Of a DNA stretch of 64,000 nucleotides, positions 43,671-52,747 are shown in pieces. Numbering within the stretch: position 1 is the first letter of the stretch; each line of letters opens with the position of its first letter. Location of the stretch: positions 2,418,001-2,482,000 of the forward strand of contig NZ_CP087724.1 in the NCBI RefSeq assembly GCF_024972755.1, written 5' to 3'. The notes under the pieces were generated by a model. It was given only the letters and a program-made list of their open reading frames with translations, was not told the origin of the DNA and made no database searches. A program made the translations under genes and the position numbers. Source of the stretch: Halanaeroarchaeum sp. HSR-CO (GTDB taxonomy: Archaea; Halobacteriota; Halobacteria; Halobacteriales; Halobacteriaceae).

Positions 43671-45596
43671 ATGACAGACATCGGCGGATTCAACGATCAC
43701 GTGGCACGGATCGACCTGTCTGCGGGGACGGTCGATTACGAGAGTATCGACGACGAGGACGCGAAAAAGTACATTGGGGGACGCGGCCTCGGCGTCAAAT
43801 ACGTCTTCGACCAGGGCACGGACGTGGAGCCGCTCGGCCCGGACAACCTCCTGGCGTTCATGAACGGTCCGCTCACGGGGACACAGACGACCATGAGCGG
43901 CCGTATGGCCGTCGTCACCAAGTCGCCGCTGACGAACACGGTCACCGACTCCCATCACGGCGGCTGGTCGGCAGCGCGGCTCAAGTGGGCCGGCTTCGAT
44001 GGGCTGCTCTTCGAAGGACGGGCCGACGAGCCAGTCTACGCTTACGTGGAAGACGACGAAGTCGAACTCCGCGACGCCTCCCACCTCTGGGGGAAGACCA
44101 CTCACGAGGCCCGTGAGATCATCGAGGACGAACTCGACGGCGAGTACGGCAAAAACCTGAGCTTCATGGGGATCGGCCCCGGCGGCGAGAACGAGGTCAG
44201 GTACGGTTGCATCATCAACGAGGACGACCGGGCCTCGGGCCGCGGTGGAACGGGCGCGGTCATGGGGTCGAAGAACCTCAAGGCCGTCGTGGTGAAATCG
44301 GGCACGGACATGCCCAGGCCGGCGGACCAGGAGACCTTCCAGAAGGGACACAAACAGGCGACGGACCTCATTCGCGAGTCCGACATCACCGCCCCGAACG
44401 AGGGCGGGTTGTCGGTATACGGCACCAACGTCCTGACGAACCTCACCGAGGAGATGGACGGGCTCCCGACGCGCAACGGCCGCTACACCTCGACGCACTC
44501 CGAAGCCGAGGAAGATCCCTCCGAGCCGAACATCGATGCCGAGAACACCTCCGGGGAGTGGGTCCGGGAGAACATCCTCGTCGACGAGCCGACCTGTCAC
44601 TCCTGTCCGGTCGCCTGCAAGAAGGAAGTCGAAGTCGAGGTCGAACTCGGCGGCGAGGAACACCAGCTCCGGATGGAGTCACTCGAGTACGAACCGGCCT
44701 TCTCGTTCGGCTCGAACTCGATGAACGACGACGCCCAGGTCACGGCGGTTCTGATCGACCGGTGTAACAAGTACGGCATCGACGCCATCGAGTCTGGCAA
44801 CATGCTCGCGATGGCCATGGAGATGACCGAGAAGGGCCACCTCGACGAGGGCATCGACTGGGGCGACCAGGACGCGATGTACGAGATGTTGCGCAAAATC
44901 GCCGAGCGCGAGGGTGAACTCGCGGACGCTCTGGCGGAGGGCGCGGCTGGCGCGGCAGAGCGCTTCGGCGCCCAGGACGCCCGCCTCGACGTCAAAAACC
45001 AGACCATCCCGGCCTACGATCCACGGGCGATGAAAGGGATGGCCATCGGCTACGCCACCTCGAACCGCGGCGCGTGCCACCTCCGCGGGTACACCCCCTC
45101 CGCGGAGATCCTCGGCTTCCCCGAGAAGGTCGACCCCGCCGACCCGGAGGGGAAGGGCGAACTCACTATCACCTTCCAGGACATGCACGCCATCTCCGAC
45201 TCCTTCGACATCTGCAAGTTCAACGCCTTCGCGGAGGGCATCGAGGAGTACGTGCTGCAGTACAACGGGATGACGGGCCTCGACCTGAGCGAAGACGAAC
45301 TCATCGAGGCGGGCAAGCGCATCTACACGCTCGAGCGGTACTACAACAACCTCGTCGGCTTCGACGGTGACGACGACTCCCTGCCGGGACGGTTCGTCGA
45401 GGGCCACGAGGACGCGATCCCCGGCCAGGGCGGCACGGAGGGCCAACTCGCCGAACTCGATCAGCTCAAAGACGAGTACTACGAGGGGCGCCAGTGGGTC
45501 GACGGCGTCGTGCCCGACGAGCGCCTCGACGAACTTGGTATCGACGTCGGACCGGGAACGGGCGTCTCCCGGGGCGGCGTCTCGGCCGACGACTGA
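43671..45596 (+). CDS. Aldehyde ferredoxin oxidoreductase family protein
   Basis: A 641-residue tungsto/molybdopterin enzyme. The N-terminal pterin-binding domain has KKYIGGRGLGVKYVF and GRMAVVTKSPLTN. The 4Fe-4S Cys begin TCHSCPVACKK (C-x2-C-x3-C), with the fourth in DSFDICKF. GRGGTGAVMGSKNLKAVVV is a family signature. It oxidises aldehydes or related substrates with ferredoxin as acceptor. ATG 43671 has GGTGAGG as a ribosome site; ATG 43656 is the alternative. A MoaD-like gene is convergent at 45877, fitting a shared need for the pterin cofactor. Confidence 0.94.
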   Translation: MTDIGGFNDHVARIDLSAGTVDYESIDDEDAKKYIGGRGLGVKYVFDQGTDVEPLGPDNLLAFMNGPLTGTQTTMSGRMAVVTKSPLTNTVTDSHHGGWSAARLKWAGFDGLLFEGRADEPVYAYVEDDEVELRDASHLWGKTTHEAREIIEDELDGEYGKNLSFMGIGPGGENEVRYGCIINEDDRASGRGGTGAVMGSKNLKAVVVKSGTDMPRPADQETFQKGHKQATDLIRESDITAPNEGGLSVYGTNVLTNLTEEMDGLPTRNGRYTSTHSEAEEDPSEPNIDAENTSGEWVRENILVDEPTCHSCPVACKKEVEVEVELGGEEHQLRMESLEYEPAFSFGSNSMNDDAQVTAVLIDRCNKYGIDAIESGNMLAMAMEMTEKGHLDEGIDWGDQDAMYEMLRKIAEREGELADALAEGAAGAAERFGAQDARLDVKNQTIPAYDPRAMKGMAIGYATSNRGACHLRGYTPSAEILGFPEKVDPADPEGKGELTITFQDMHAISDSFDICKFNAFAEGIEEYVLQYNGMTGLDLSEDELIEAGKRIYTLERYYNNLVGFDGDDDSLPGRFVEGHEDAIPGQGGTEGQLAELDQLKDEYYEGRQWVDGVVPDERLDELGIDVGPGTGVSRGGVSADD

Positions 45597-45621
45597 TCGG
45601 CGACGGGAACGCTACCCCGCC

Positions 45622-45876
45622 TTATCCGCCAGCGCGCATCGCTTTCTGCGCGAATCGTTCGACGAGGGGCTCCAGGGCCTCCTCGGGCCCGTCGAAGACG
45701 ACGGTGACCTCCGTCAGTTCGATCGACGGGCCGATGGCTACCGTCTCCGCCGAGAGCGAGGCCTGCCAATTGGCCCCTTCCACCGTCTCGTCGTCCTTGA
45801 TCTCCCCGCCCAGGTTCGCGAGGTAGTGACGAGCAAGCCTGGCCGAGATGCCCCGGAAGGAGCGTTCTATCTGCAT
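45622..45876 (-). CDS. Small protein ending in Gly-Gly, next to MoaD/SAMP gene
   Basis: An 84-residue protein starting MQIERSFRGISARLARHYLA and ending MRAGG. Its start codon abuts the MoaD-like gene's stop with no gap, so translation is coupled. The sequence could be the accessory domain found with MoaD-related proteins; I cannot confirm this. Like the upstream protein it ends in two glycines, the state needed for activation as a ubiquitin-like or sulfur carrier. The function is unknown. Confidence 0.78.
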   Translation of the reverse strand: MQIERSFRGISARLARHYLANLGGEIKDDETVEGANWQASLSAETVAIGPSIELTEVTVVFDGPEEALEPLVERFAQKAMRAGG

Positions 45877-46155
45877 CTATCCACCCGCGACCGGTGGGAA
45901 GATGGAGATCTTGTCGCCGTCCGCGACGTCGGTGTCGAGCCCCTCGAGGTGGTGGACCTCGCGGCCGTTCTTGAGGACGTTCACCTGGGGCAAAATCTCT
46001 CCGTCCTGGATGAACGCCCCGTCGAAATCGGGAAACTCGTCCATCAGTCCATTCAGGACGGTCTCGATGGTCGCATCGTCCGCGAATTCGCGGTCGATGG
46101 TCTTCTGGCCGACCGTCTCCCGAAAGTTCGCGAACAGACGGAGTTCAACGTTCAT
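45877..46155 (-). CDS. MoaD/ThiS-family ubiquitin-like protein (SAMP1-like)
   Basis: A 92-residue beta-grasp protein. It begins NVELRLFANFRETVGQKT and ends IFPPVAGG. The terminal GG is adenylated by UbaA/MoeB-type enzymes. The family acts as sulfur donor for molybdopterin, or, as SAMP1 in Haloferax, as a protein modifier. The nearby aldehyde oxidoreductase and the moaE gene at 52.7 kb fit the cofactor role; both roles are possible. Confidence 0.9.
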   Translation of the reverse strand: MNVELRLFANFRETVGQKTIDREFADDATIETVLNGLMDEFPDFDGAFIQDGEILPQVNVLKNGREVHHLEGLDTDVADGDKISIFPPVAGG

Positions 46156-46185
46156 GGTTGGTAGTCGGTGCCAGGCCGTTTTACC

Positions 46186-46572
46186 TTATTGTTCCCCGAG
46201 ACGAATGCCGTCTTCGACCAGCCGAACGTTCCGCTCGCGCTCCAGTTCCGCACCGAGCGTCTCGTGCTCGTAGATCTGGGCGAGCAGGTCCATGTAGAGG
46301 TTACGCCAGGCGATAGCGTAGATAGGCGATTGCCCCCAGGCGCGAAGTTCCACGACGAACTCGTCGTAGCGGTCCCGACGCGACTCGAGTTCCTCGATGG
46401 CATCGGCGACCGCCGCGACTGCCTCCCGGTCGTCTGGGGCCCGTTCGATGGACTCGTTGATCCGTTCCTGCCACGAGGCGACGACACGTTGCATGTCGGA
46501 GCTGGCGTCCACCCCATCCTCGGGAAGTGCGTCGAGGATCGGCCGCGGGACGCCCAGCGATAGCGCTTCCAT
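46186..46572 (-). CDS. Unknown helical protein
   Basis: A 128-residue acidic, mostly helical protein (VVASWQERINESIERA, AVAAVADAIEELESRRDRYD, then YMDLLAQIYEHETLGAEL). No known motif or membrane segment. It runs in the same direction as the MoaD pair, about 30 bp upstream of it, so co-transcription is likely. Confidence 0.75.
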   Translation of the reverse strand: MEALSLGVPRPILDALPEDGVDASSDMQRVVASWQERINESIERAPDDREAVAAVADAIEELESRRDRYDEFVVELRAWGQSPIYAIAWRNLYMDLLAQIYEHETLGAELERERNVRLVEDGIRLGEQ

Positions 46573-46632
46573 GGCCGTCGGTTGGAGCCCGTGGATGAAA
46601 ACAGTCCCGACGTTCGACGGCCCGGCTCGTCC

Positions 46633-46905
46633 TCAGCGCTTCTGGTATGTGTACAGTCCCAGCTTCAGCCGGTCCCACAGCGATTGCTCCCCACGCTCGA
46701 CGGGCTCAGCCTCGACATCGCCTTCCTCGCCGGAGGGGCCGCGTTCGGCCGCGCGCTCGGCGACAGCGGGGTCGCGCTCGATGGTGAACTGCGTCGTCCG
46801 AACAGGGAACGGCCAGTAGCGGACCTGTCGGAGGAGCAGATACACCGCGAACAGTCCGAGCCCACCGAGGACCGACATGACCAGATAGAGCGTGCTTGCT
46901 TCCAT
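46633..46905 (-). CDS. Single-pass membrane protein
   Basis: A 90-residue protein. One N-terminal transmembrane helix (LYLVMSVLGGLGLFAVYLLL) is followed by an acidic cytoplasmic tail (RDPAVAERAAERG, then SLWDRLKLGLYTYQKR). No family recognised. ATG 46905 is chosen because the helix follows at once; ATG 46932 is possible. Confidence 0.72.
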   Translation of the reverse strand: MEASTLYLVMSVLGGLGLFAVYLLLRQVRYWPFPVRTTQFTIERDPAVAERAAERGPSGEEGDVEAEPVERGEQSLWDRLKLGLYTYQKR

Positions 46906-46964
46906 ACGAGAGAATCGAACACCCAGGGACAAAAATCAACCTGTCCCGCGCCGGTCCCCTGGCC

Positions 46965-48719
46965 TCACCGTTCGGTCACGTGACGGACGTCGACCGCGAC
47001 GCCGCGCGTGGCCTCCGCCATCGCCCGACCGTGGACGGCCGCTCGACCGATTCCGAAGGCCGAGGGCCCCTCGACGACCACCTCATCACCCTCCCTGATG
47101 GAGTCGTCGGCCGCCACCACGCCTGGAGCGAGGACGCTGCCGTGTGGGACGAAGTCGTCGATTTGAACCGTCTTCGTCGGAATCGGGCTCTCGGCCCACC
47201 GTCGGGCCCCGTCGAGGGTCAGCGCGATACTGCCGTACTTCGGGACGAGTGCAGCCAACTGCTCCCCGTCGGGGGCGATGGCCTGCAGTTTCGGGTAGCG
47301 ACCGCGCATCGTGACGTCCTCGAAGAGCTGTGCTGCGGCGCCTTCGCCCAGGTGGTAGTCCGCCACCGCCGCGAGCGTCGCCCGTTCGCGCTCCTGGACG
47401 CGGATGGTCCGCTCGCCCTCGAGGGCGTCCCCGAGGTTCGCCAACGAGACATCCGTCGTGGGGTGGTCCTCGACCGTGAACTCGACGGGGATATCGAGGT
47501 CGGCGGTGGCCCGTTCGACGATCGCGCGGTAGCCGTGTTCGGGGACGTGGGCGACGATGCGCGGATAGTCGGTGCTGTCGAGGTAGGCGCGCAGGATGTC
47601 GGCCACCATCTCGATCTCGTCGGCACTCCATCGACCGGTGACGACCGAGTCGTAGTGCTGGGCGGGGTAGGTCAACTCCAGTTCCTGGGGCACGACGCCG
47701 ATGGGTGAGGTCATCGACACGACGTGAGCCCGGTAGCGGGCGGCCTGCTGGAACTGGCGGTGGCTCTGGGATTCGCTGTAGGGCTTTTTCGCCGAGCAGG
47801 GCACCAGCAGGAGCGGCACGTCGGTCAACCGGCGCTCGAATCGGCTCGTCACGCGGTTGGCAAAGCGCTGGATCTCGACCCGCCGGAGCGTGTCCTCGCT
47901 CGCGGAGAGCAACAGCCGATCCCGGTAGACGGGCGTTCGCGTCTCCTGGTAGGTCCACTGGTCGTCGAGTTCGCGGACGGCCGCCGTGAGCCACGCGACG
48001 TGGCGCGCCTGGCCCTCGATGTAGTCCCGGAGTCGGCCATCACGGACGCGCTGTCGGACCCGTCCGAGTTCGCCTGCGAGGACGTTCCGGTTGTGTTCGA
48101 CGCAGGCCTCTCGGTCGAATTCCTCGATACCAACCGAGCACGCAGAACACGAACACGGGAGTTCTTCGAGGTCCGCGAGGGCGTAGTCGCCCTCGGTGGT
48201 CAGGTAGCGACCGCGGGTCCCCTCCACCACGGCCTTCGTCTCGTCCACCAGGTCGACGCCCGCGTAGACGAGCGTCGCGACGTTCGCGGGCGTCGCCACG
48301 CCGGGAAGGGAGAGCGCCGAATCGTCCGGGATGGCCCGCTTCGTTTCGACGATGGCGTCGACGAAGCCCGATCCGTGGCCGACGATACCCGGTGCGCCCG
48401 AGAGGACGTAGACGTCGGCCCCGACGTTCGTGGCGGTTCGCGGCGAGACGACCGCCGCACTCGGGAAATCGACATCGGGGTACTCGGTGGCGAAGGCGTC
48501 CTGGACCCGCTCCGGGGTCCCGCTCGGCATCGCCCGGTTGGGCAACACGGTTACGACGGACTCGTCGCCCTCGGGCAGTGCTCGCTCGGCGACCCACTCG
48601 CTCCCGGCGTCCTCGATGACGTCGTCCGCCAGGCCCGGCGTCGGGTGGGGGTCCTCGAGTCTGAGCTCCCCGAGACGGGCGGCGGCGTCCCGTTCGAGGA
48701 CCTCGAAGTACTCGGTCAT
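46965..48719 (-). CDS. arcS: Archaeosine synthase ArcS (TgtA2)
   Basis: A 584-residue TGT-like protein that adds lysine to preQ0 at tRNA position 15. It keeps the TGT-type zinc-site pattern ([20 protein letters not shown]) but has a degenerate TGT barrel. A central lyase-like part contains [20 protein letters not shown]. The C-terminus is a PUA RNA-binding domain ([20 protein letters not shown] and [13 protein letters not shown]). It overlaps tgtA by 4 bp, so the pair is an operon. Confidence 0.92.
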   Translation of the reverse strand: MTEYFEVLERDAAARLGELRLEDPHPTPGLADDVIEDAGSEWVAERALPEGDESVVTVLPNRAMPSGTPERVQDAFATEYPDVDFPSAAVVSPRTATNVGADVYVLSGAPGIVGHGSGFVDAIVETKRAIPDDSALSLPGVATPANVATLVYAGVDLVDETKAVVEGTRGRYLTTEGDYALADLEELPCSCSACSVGIEEFDREACVEHNRNVLAGELGRVRQRVRDGRLRDYIEGQARHVAWLTAAVRELDDQWTYQETRTPVYRDRLLLSASEDTLRRVEIQRFANRVTSRFERRLTDVPLLLVPCSAKKPYSESQSHRQFQQAARYRAHVVSMTSPIGVVPQELELTYPAQHYDSVVTGRWSADEIEMVADILRAYLDSTDYPRIVAHVPEHGYRAIVERATADLDIPVEFTVEDHPTTDVSLANLGDALEGERTIRVQERERATLAAVADYHLGEGAAAQLFEDVTMRGRYPKLQAIAPDGEQLAALVPKYGSIALTLDGARRWAESPIPTKTVQIDDFVPHGSVLAPGVVAADDSIREGDEVVVEGPSAFGIGRAAVHGRAMAEATRGVAVDVRHVTER

Positions 48720-50239
48720 GTCCGCTCCTCCGGGTCCACCGCATTACTATCCTCCGACGCGCGGTGGGCGGGGTCCCCGGAATCGAGGTCGACGGTCTCG
48801 ACGGCCTCGGGAACCCGGTCGAGGGCGCTCTTCGGCCACCCCTCGTGCGCCAGCGTGAACGAGACGTCCGGGTTCGTCGCGGCGAGTCGGGCCACCCCGT
48901 CGGCAGCCGCCTCGTAGCCGGCCCGATCGGTTCGCTCGGGCGTCTCCGCGGTGAACGGATACGTCTGGGAGAGGGCGCGGGGAAACGGCCCGAACGGCGG
49001 GACCACGCGCCAGGAGTCGTCGAATCCCTCGTGGGTTCCGCCCTCGGTCAACAGGACGTCCCCGGTCGGCTCCAGCCGCGAGAGTCGGTCGTGGTGGCGG
49101 GAGACTTCGGGCCGGCGCGCACTCTCCGCGGAGAGCGAGAAGAAGACGTCCTTGCTCACCGGGTCGGCGGCCTCCAGTTGGTCGGTGTGGTCGAGCAGGG
49201 CCCGGTAGCCGTCGACCATACGCGGGTGGCCCCGTGCCCGGCGCTCGACGAGTTCGAGCAGCGACCCCTCGTGGATGGCCGCCTTGACGCGTCGAATCTC
49301 TGCCATCGAAACCCAGAGGTTGTGCTCGGCGAGGACGCGTTCGCGTTTCTCCGCTCGCATCTCGCGGACGGCCGCCGGATCGTGACTCGTACAGACCGGA
49401 CAGGAACAGGGGAAGTACTCGAGGTCCTCTACGTGTTCGGTGCCGCTGACGGTGAGATAGCGGTCGTCTCGGGCGTAGATTGCGTACGCGGCGGAATCGA
49501 ACAGGTCAGCCCCCATCGCGACGGCCAGCGCGAACATCATCGGGTGGCCGGCACCGAAGAGGTGGACGGGCGCGTCCGCGCCCAGACCGCGTTTCGCCGC
49601 GGCGAGGACGTCGATCATGTCGTCGTAGCGGTACTCGTTCATCAGCGGGACGACCGCGCCCACCGGGAACACGTCGAGGTCGGTCTCATAAGCGTGCCGG
49701 GCAGCGCGCTCGCGAAGGTCGGTGTACGTCGACCCCTGGATGGGTGCGGAGACCAGCATATCGCCCGTCTCGGCGTCCTCGGCGATGGCGAGTCGCTCCT
49801 GAGTGGTCGCCAGGTCGGATTCGGCGCGGTCCCGGTCGACGTCCGGCGGCGTCGGGAGGTCCACCGGCGTCCCGACGTCGGAGCCGATTGCGTGCTGAAA
49901 CTCGAGGATCTCAGCGGTCGTCGTCGTGATCTCGCCGTACTCGGCGAGCTGAAACGACCCCGAGTCGGTCATGATGGCCCCGTCGAAGCCGAGGAAATCG
50001 TGGAGTCCCTCCGCGAGCGCCCGTTCCCGGAGGTCCTCGTCGCGCTTGATGATGTAGGAGTTGGTGATGAGCATCTCGACGCCGAACGCGGGGAAGCGTT
50101 CGGGTTCGATGGTGACGAGGTTCGGATTGACGACGGGGAGCAGCGTCGGCGTCTCCACCGTCACGTCCGCCCGGGGAACCCGAAGCTCGCCGATGCGCCC
50201 GGCCGCGTCCTGGGCGCGTATCTCGAAACTATCGCGCAT
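48716..50239 (-). CDS. tgtA: tRNA-guanine(15) transglycosylase TgtA
   Basis: A 507-residue archaeal TGT that swaps G15 for preQ0 in the tRNA D-loop. The likely nucleophile is Asp92 in [10 protein letters not shown]. Zinc ligands are in [15 protein letters not shown] with His in LAEHN. No PUA domain is seen at its C-terminus; that domain is on the coupled ArcS protein instead. RaSEA at 42 kb completes the pathway. Confidence 0.94.
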   Translation of the reverse strand: MRDSFEIRAQDAAGRIGELRVPRADVTVETPTLLPVVNPNLVTIEPERFPAFGVEMLITNSYIIKRDEDLRERALAEGLHDFLGFDGAIMTDSGSFQLAEYGEITTTTAEILEFQHAIGSDVGTPVDLPTPPDVDRDRAESDLATTQERLAIAEDAETGDMLVSAPIQGSTYTDLRERAARHAYETDLDVFPVGAVVPLMNEYRYDDMIDVLAAAKRGLGADAPVHLFGAGHPMMFALAVAMGADLFDSAAYAIYARDDRYLTVSGTEHVEDLEYFPCSCPVCTSHDPAAVREMRAEKRERVLAEHNLWVSMAEIRRVKAAIHEGSLLELVERRARGHPRMVDGYRALLDHTDQLEAADPVSKDVFFSLSAESARRPEVSRHHDRLSRLEPTGDVLLTEGGTHEGFDDSWRVVPPFGPFPRALSQTYPFTAETPERTDRAGYEAAADGVARLAATNPDVSFTLAHEGWPKSALDRVPEAVETVDLDSGDPAHRASEDSNAVDPEERT

Positions 50240-50265
50240 TGGCCGGAATTAGCCGAGCCCCTCGC

Positions 50266-50823
50266 CTAACCCTTGCGCTCCGGGGCCGCCGTGTAGAGGA
50301 ACACACCCAGCGCGGTGCGCGCGTCCCGAATCTCGCCCGCGAGCACCGACTCGCGCAGACGCTCCAGGTCGGTCGTCTCGACCGCGATGGTCTCGTTGTG
50401 ATCGAGGTCCTGGTCGCCGTCCGGGGTACAGCCGGTCGCGACGAAGTAATGGTGGACGGCGTCCGTGATGCCGTTCGCCGGCTCGAACGTCCCGACGTGC
50501 TCGACCGCCTCGGCGACGTAGCCGGTCTCCTCTGTCAACTCGCGATGGGCCGTCTCGTCCAGGTCGGCGTCGCCCTCCTCCACACCGCCGGCGGGGAGGC
50601 CACGATTGACCCGTTTGACCGCCTGTCGCCACTCCTCGATGACGACGACCGCACCATCAGGCGTGAACGGGAGCACGACCACCGCCGGGTCGTCGTGGAG
50701 ATAATCGTAATCCGTCTCGGTCCCGTCCGGGAGGACCACGTCCTCGGTGAAGACGTCGAACCCCGGGCAGGTGTAGGAGACCGCCCGGTCCCGGGTCTCC
50801 CACGAGAGGTCGCTCTCGGTCAT
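50266..50823 (-). CDS. Nudix hydrolase (ADP-ribose pyrophosphatase-like)
   Basis: A 185-residue protein. The Nudix helix is GVEEGDADLDETAHRELTEE followed by TGY. Its REL-x-EE-x-G core is intact, but the earlier conserved Glu is replaced by Ala with flanking Asp. GLPAGGVEEG precedes it as in ADP-ribose pyrophosphatases. Substrate unknown. ATG 50823 chosen; it lies upstream of and in line with the tgtA operon, 26 bp before tgtA. Confidence 0.88.
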   Translation of the reverse strand: MTESDLSWETRDRAVSYTCPGFDVFTEDVVLPDGTETDYDYLHDDPAVVVLPFTPDGAVVVIEEWRQAVKRVNRGLPAGGVEEGDADLDETAHRELTEETGYVAEAVEHVGTFEPANGITDAVHHYFVATGCTPDGDQDLDHNETIAVETTDLERLRESVLAGEIRDARTALGVFLYTAAPERKG

Positions 50824-50885
50824 GGAGAGGGCTCTTCGCGCTCCAACAAAAAGCCCGCCGGTCGAACCAGCCAGCCCCCTACCCC

Positions 50886-51863
50886 TCAGAGGAGCGCACC
50901 GGACTGGAGGATGCCGATGAGGACGGCGAGGACCGGGATACTGAGCAGCGTCGTGACCATGATCGTCGTGCTGACGTATTCGGCCGCGTCCACCCCCGCG
51001 CCCTCGCCACCGTACTCGATGGTGAGCATGAGCGGCGTGACCGCCGCCGGCATCGCACATTCGAGGACGAACACCCGCCCGACGACGGGGTCGTCGAAGC
51101 CAATACCGAGGGCGATGGCGGCCGCGGCGATCGGGGCGATGAACATCTTGAGCGTCGTCGGTGCCCAGACGCGGGTGATAGTGGCGCCGTAGTTCGTGTT
51201 CGCCAGCTGGATACCGAGCATGACGAGCATCACCGGAATGGCCGCGTCACCGGTAAGCGTGATAGTCTGCATCACGGTCCCGTCACTCGGCGGGACGACC
51301 TCGAGCAAGCGGGCGAGGCCGGCGAGGAGGACCGCGTAGACGAGCGGGAGTTTGAAGACCTCGAGCAGCGCCGACCCCCAGTGCTGGCTCGTCCCCCGAC
51401 TGGCGACGTAGACCCCGATAGTGTACATTAGCACGGACTGCACGGCGATGAACAGCACCGCCGTACTCCGGCCGACCCCACCGAAGGCGAACGCGGAGAG
51501 CGGGATACCGTAGTTGCCGGCGTTCGAGAAGGCCGAAGAGAGGACCAGGCCCGAGCGCATCGGTCCGGTCTCGCCGATGGCACGGGCGGCAGACTCGGCC
51601 AGGCCGACCATGACCACGGTGAACGAAACGACGCCGACGGCCAGGGTCGCGATGGCCTCCCCGCCGATCGAGGTGGTGGCGAGGCTCGCGAACACCAGCG
51701 CGGGGACCAGGATGTAGATGGTGACCGTCGAGAGCGGTTCGACCGCCACGTCCCGGTACTGGCCGAGGACGAACCCCACGCCGGCGATCGCCAGCACGGG
51801 GAGGATGGCCGTGGTCAGCGCGGAGACGAACGACACGTCACCGACCAGGAACGGCGTGGGCAA
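50886..51863 (-). CDS. AEC family transporter (auxin efflux carrier-like)
   Basis: A 325-residue membrane protein with about ten transmembrane helices. The AEC signature is SSAFSNAGNYGIPLSAFAFG, and LPLVYAVLLAGLARLLEVVP with PVMLVMLGIQLANTNYG matches the second repeat half. The family exports organic anions such as malate in bacteria. Substrate unknown. A G-rich block lies upstream of its start. Confidence 0.9.
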   Translation of the reverse strand: MPTPFLVGDVSFVSALTTAILPVLAIAGVGFVLGQYRDVAVEPLSTVTIYILVPALVFASLATTSIGGEAIATLAVGVVSFTVVMVGLAESAARAIGETGPMRSGLVLSSAFSNAGNYGIPLSAFAFGGVGRSTAVLFIAVQSVLMYTIGVYVASRGTSQHWGSALLEVFKLPLVYAVLLAGLARLLEVVPPSDGTVMQTITLTGDAAIPVMLVMLGIQLANTNYGATITRVWAPTTLKMFIAPIAAAAIALGIGFDDPVVGRVFVLECAMPAAVTPLMLTIEYGGEGAGVDAAEYVSTTIMVTTLLSIPVLAVLIGILQSGALL

Positions 51864-52000
51864 AAACCAGTGGGATTCGCCGCTGCCGGTACCGTGGGCA
51901 CGAGGTACCGAGGAGGCGGGACAGCGCTAGAGATGTGCGGACGAAGAATGGGGCGAGCCAGCGTTTCAGGACCTGACGGCGGGTCGCCGATCGCTGGTTC

Positions 52001-52066
52001 GGGGGTGGGTAGCGGGCGGTTCAGGGCGGTGGGCGGGTGGTTCGGTACTCGATGGTGGGTCGGTGG
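52001..52066 (+). other. G-run cluster with G-quadruplex potential
   Basis: On the plus strand, six runs of three or more G with loops of 1-7 nt occur within about 40 bases (52001-52040), with further GG and GGG runs to 52066. It lies in the 237-bp gap upstream of the AEC gene and downstream of the 79-residue gene, both on the minus strand, so the transcript would carry the C-rich complement. Confidence 0.55.
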
Positions 52067-52100
52067 CGGCCGTAGCGGTTGGCAACCGGTCGCTGGCCGT

Positions 52101-52340
52101 TCAGGCTGGCTGGACGCGCCAGGTCGTGGCCGAGGTGTACGACCACTTCTCGATCTCGAGATCGGGGGTGGACTCGGAGAGTTTCACCATCAGCGCGCCG
52201 ATCTCCTTTGGGGACAGACCGACGTCGTCCGCGATGAACTTGCTCTTGAAGTAGAGCTCTCCGTCGGTGGCCTTCTCCCGGAGATACCGGCGCAGGCGGG
52301 CTTCCTTGGAGTCTGGGTCGGAGGGCATTGTGACACTCAT
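52101..52340 (-). CDS. Small winged-helix-like protein
   Basis: A 79-residue protein (KEARLRRYLREKATDGELYF, ADDVGLSPKEIGALMVKLSE, then a beta-hairpin SYTSATTWRV). The helix-helix-strand order suggests a mini winged-helix DNA-binding protein of a type common in haloarchaea. A good TATA box (CTCTATAACT on the minus strand, about 52376-52385) lies about 40 bp upstream of ATG 52340. ATG 52328 is an alternative start. Confidence 0.8.
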   Translation of the reverse strand: MSVTMPSDPDSKEARLRRYLREKATDGELYFKSKFIADDVGLSPKEIGALMVKLSESTPDLEIEKWSYTSATTWRVQPA

Positions 52341-52747
52341 ATTCGTTGCCTCGCTCGTTCCTATCGGCTGGGGGGAGTTATAGAGGGTTGAACGTTCGGT
52401 CCGTTTCGGGCGCTTTCACGGGGATGACGGGCGTCAGACGGACGTTTCACGAACGTTCGAGAGAGTCTTAGACATTTTATAGAGCCAGCAGAGGGCGTAA
52501 TTCGAGTTCTAGTACCGGTAGGTACTCGATCGTATCTAGCACGTATTCGGTCGGGACAGCGCCGATTTCGGGCACCAATTGCAGGGTTCGAGACGGCGAG
52601 CGCGGGTCAGGCGACCTGCCATCGCCAGGCGAAGCAGGGGTCTGACAGCGGGCGTCTCCACCTGAACCGAGAGGCTGCCGGGCTCGTTTCCAGCTGAACC
52701 GAAGGGCTGGCGAGAGTTGGTTCCAGGAGTAAAGTTCTACGGGAGAG
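52341..52747. other. Gene-free stretch between the winged-helix gene and moaE
   Basis: No credible gene. It holds the TATA box of the 79-residue gene at its left end and a loose direct repeat, CCTGAACCGAGAGGCTG / GCTGAACCGAAGGGCTG, at about 52655-52705. Nothing else is recognised. Confidence 0.5.
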
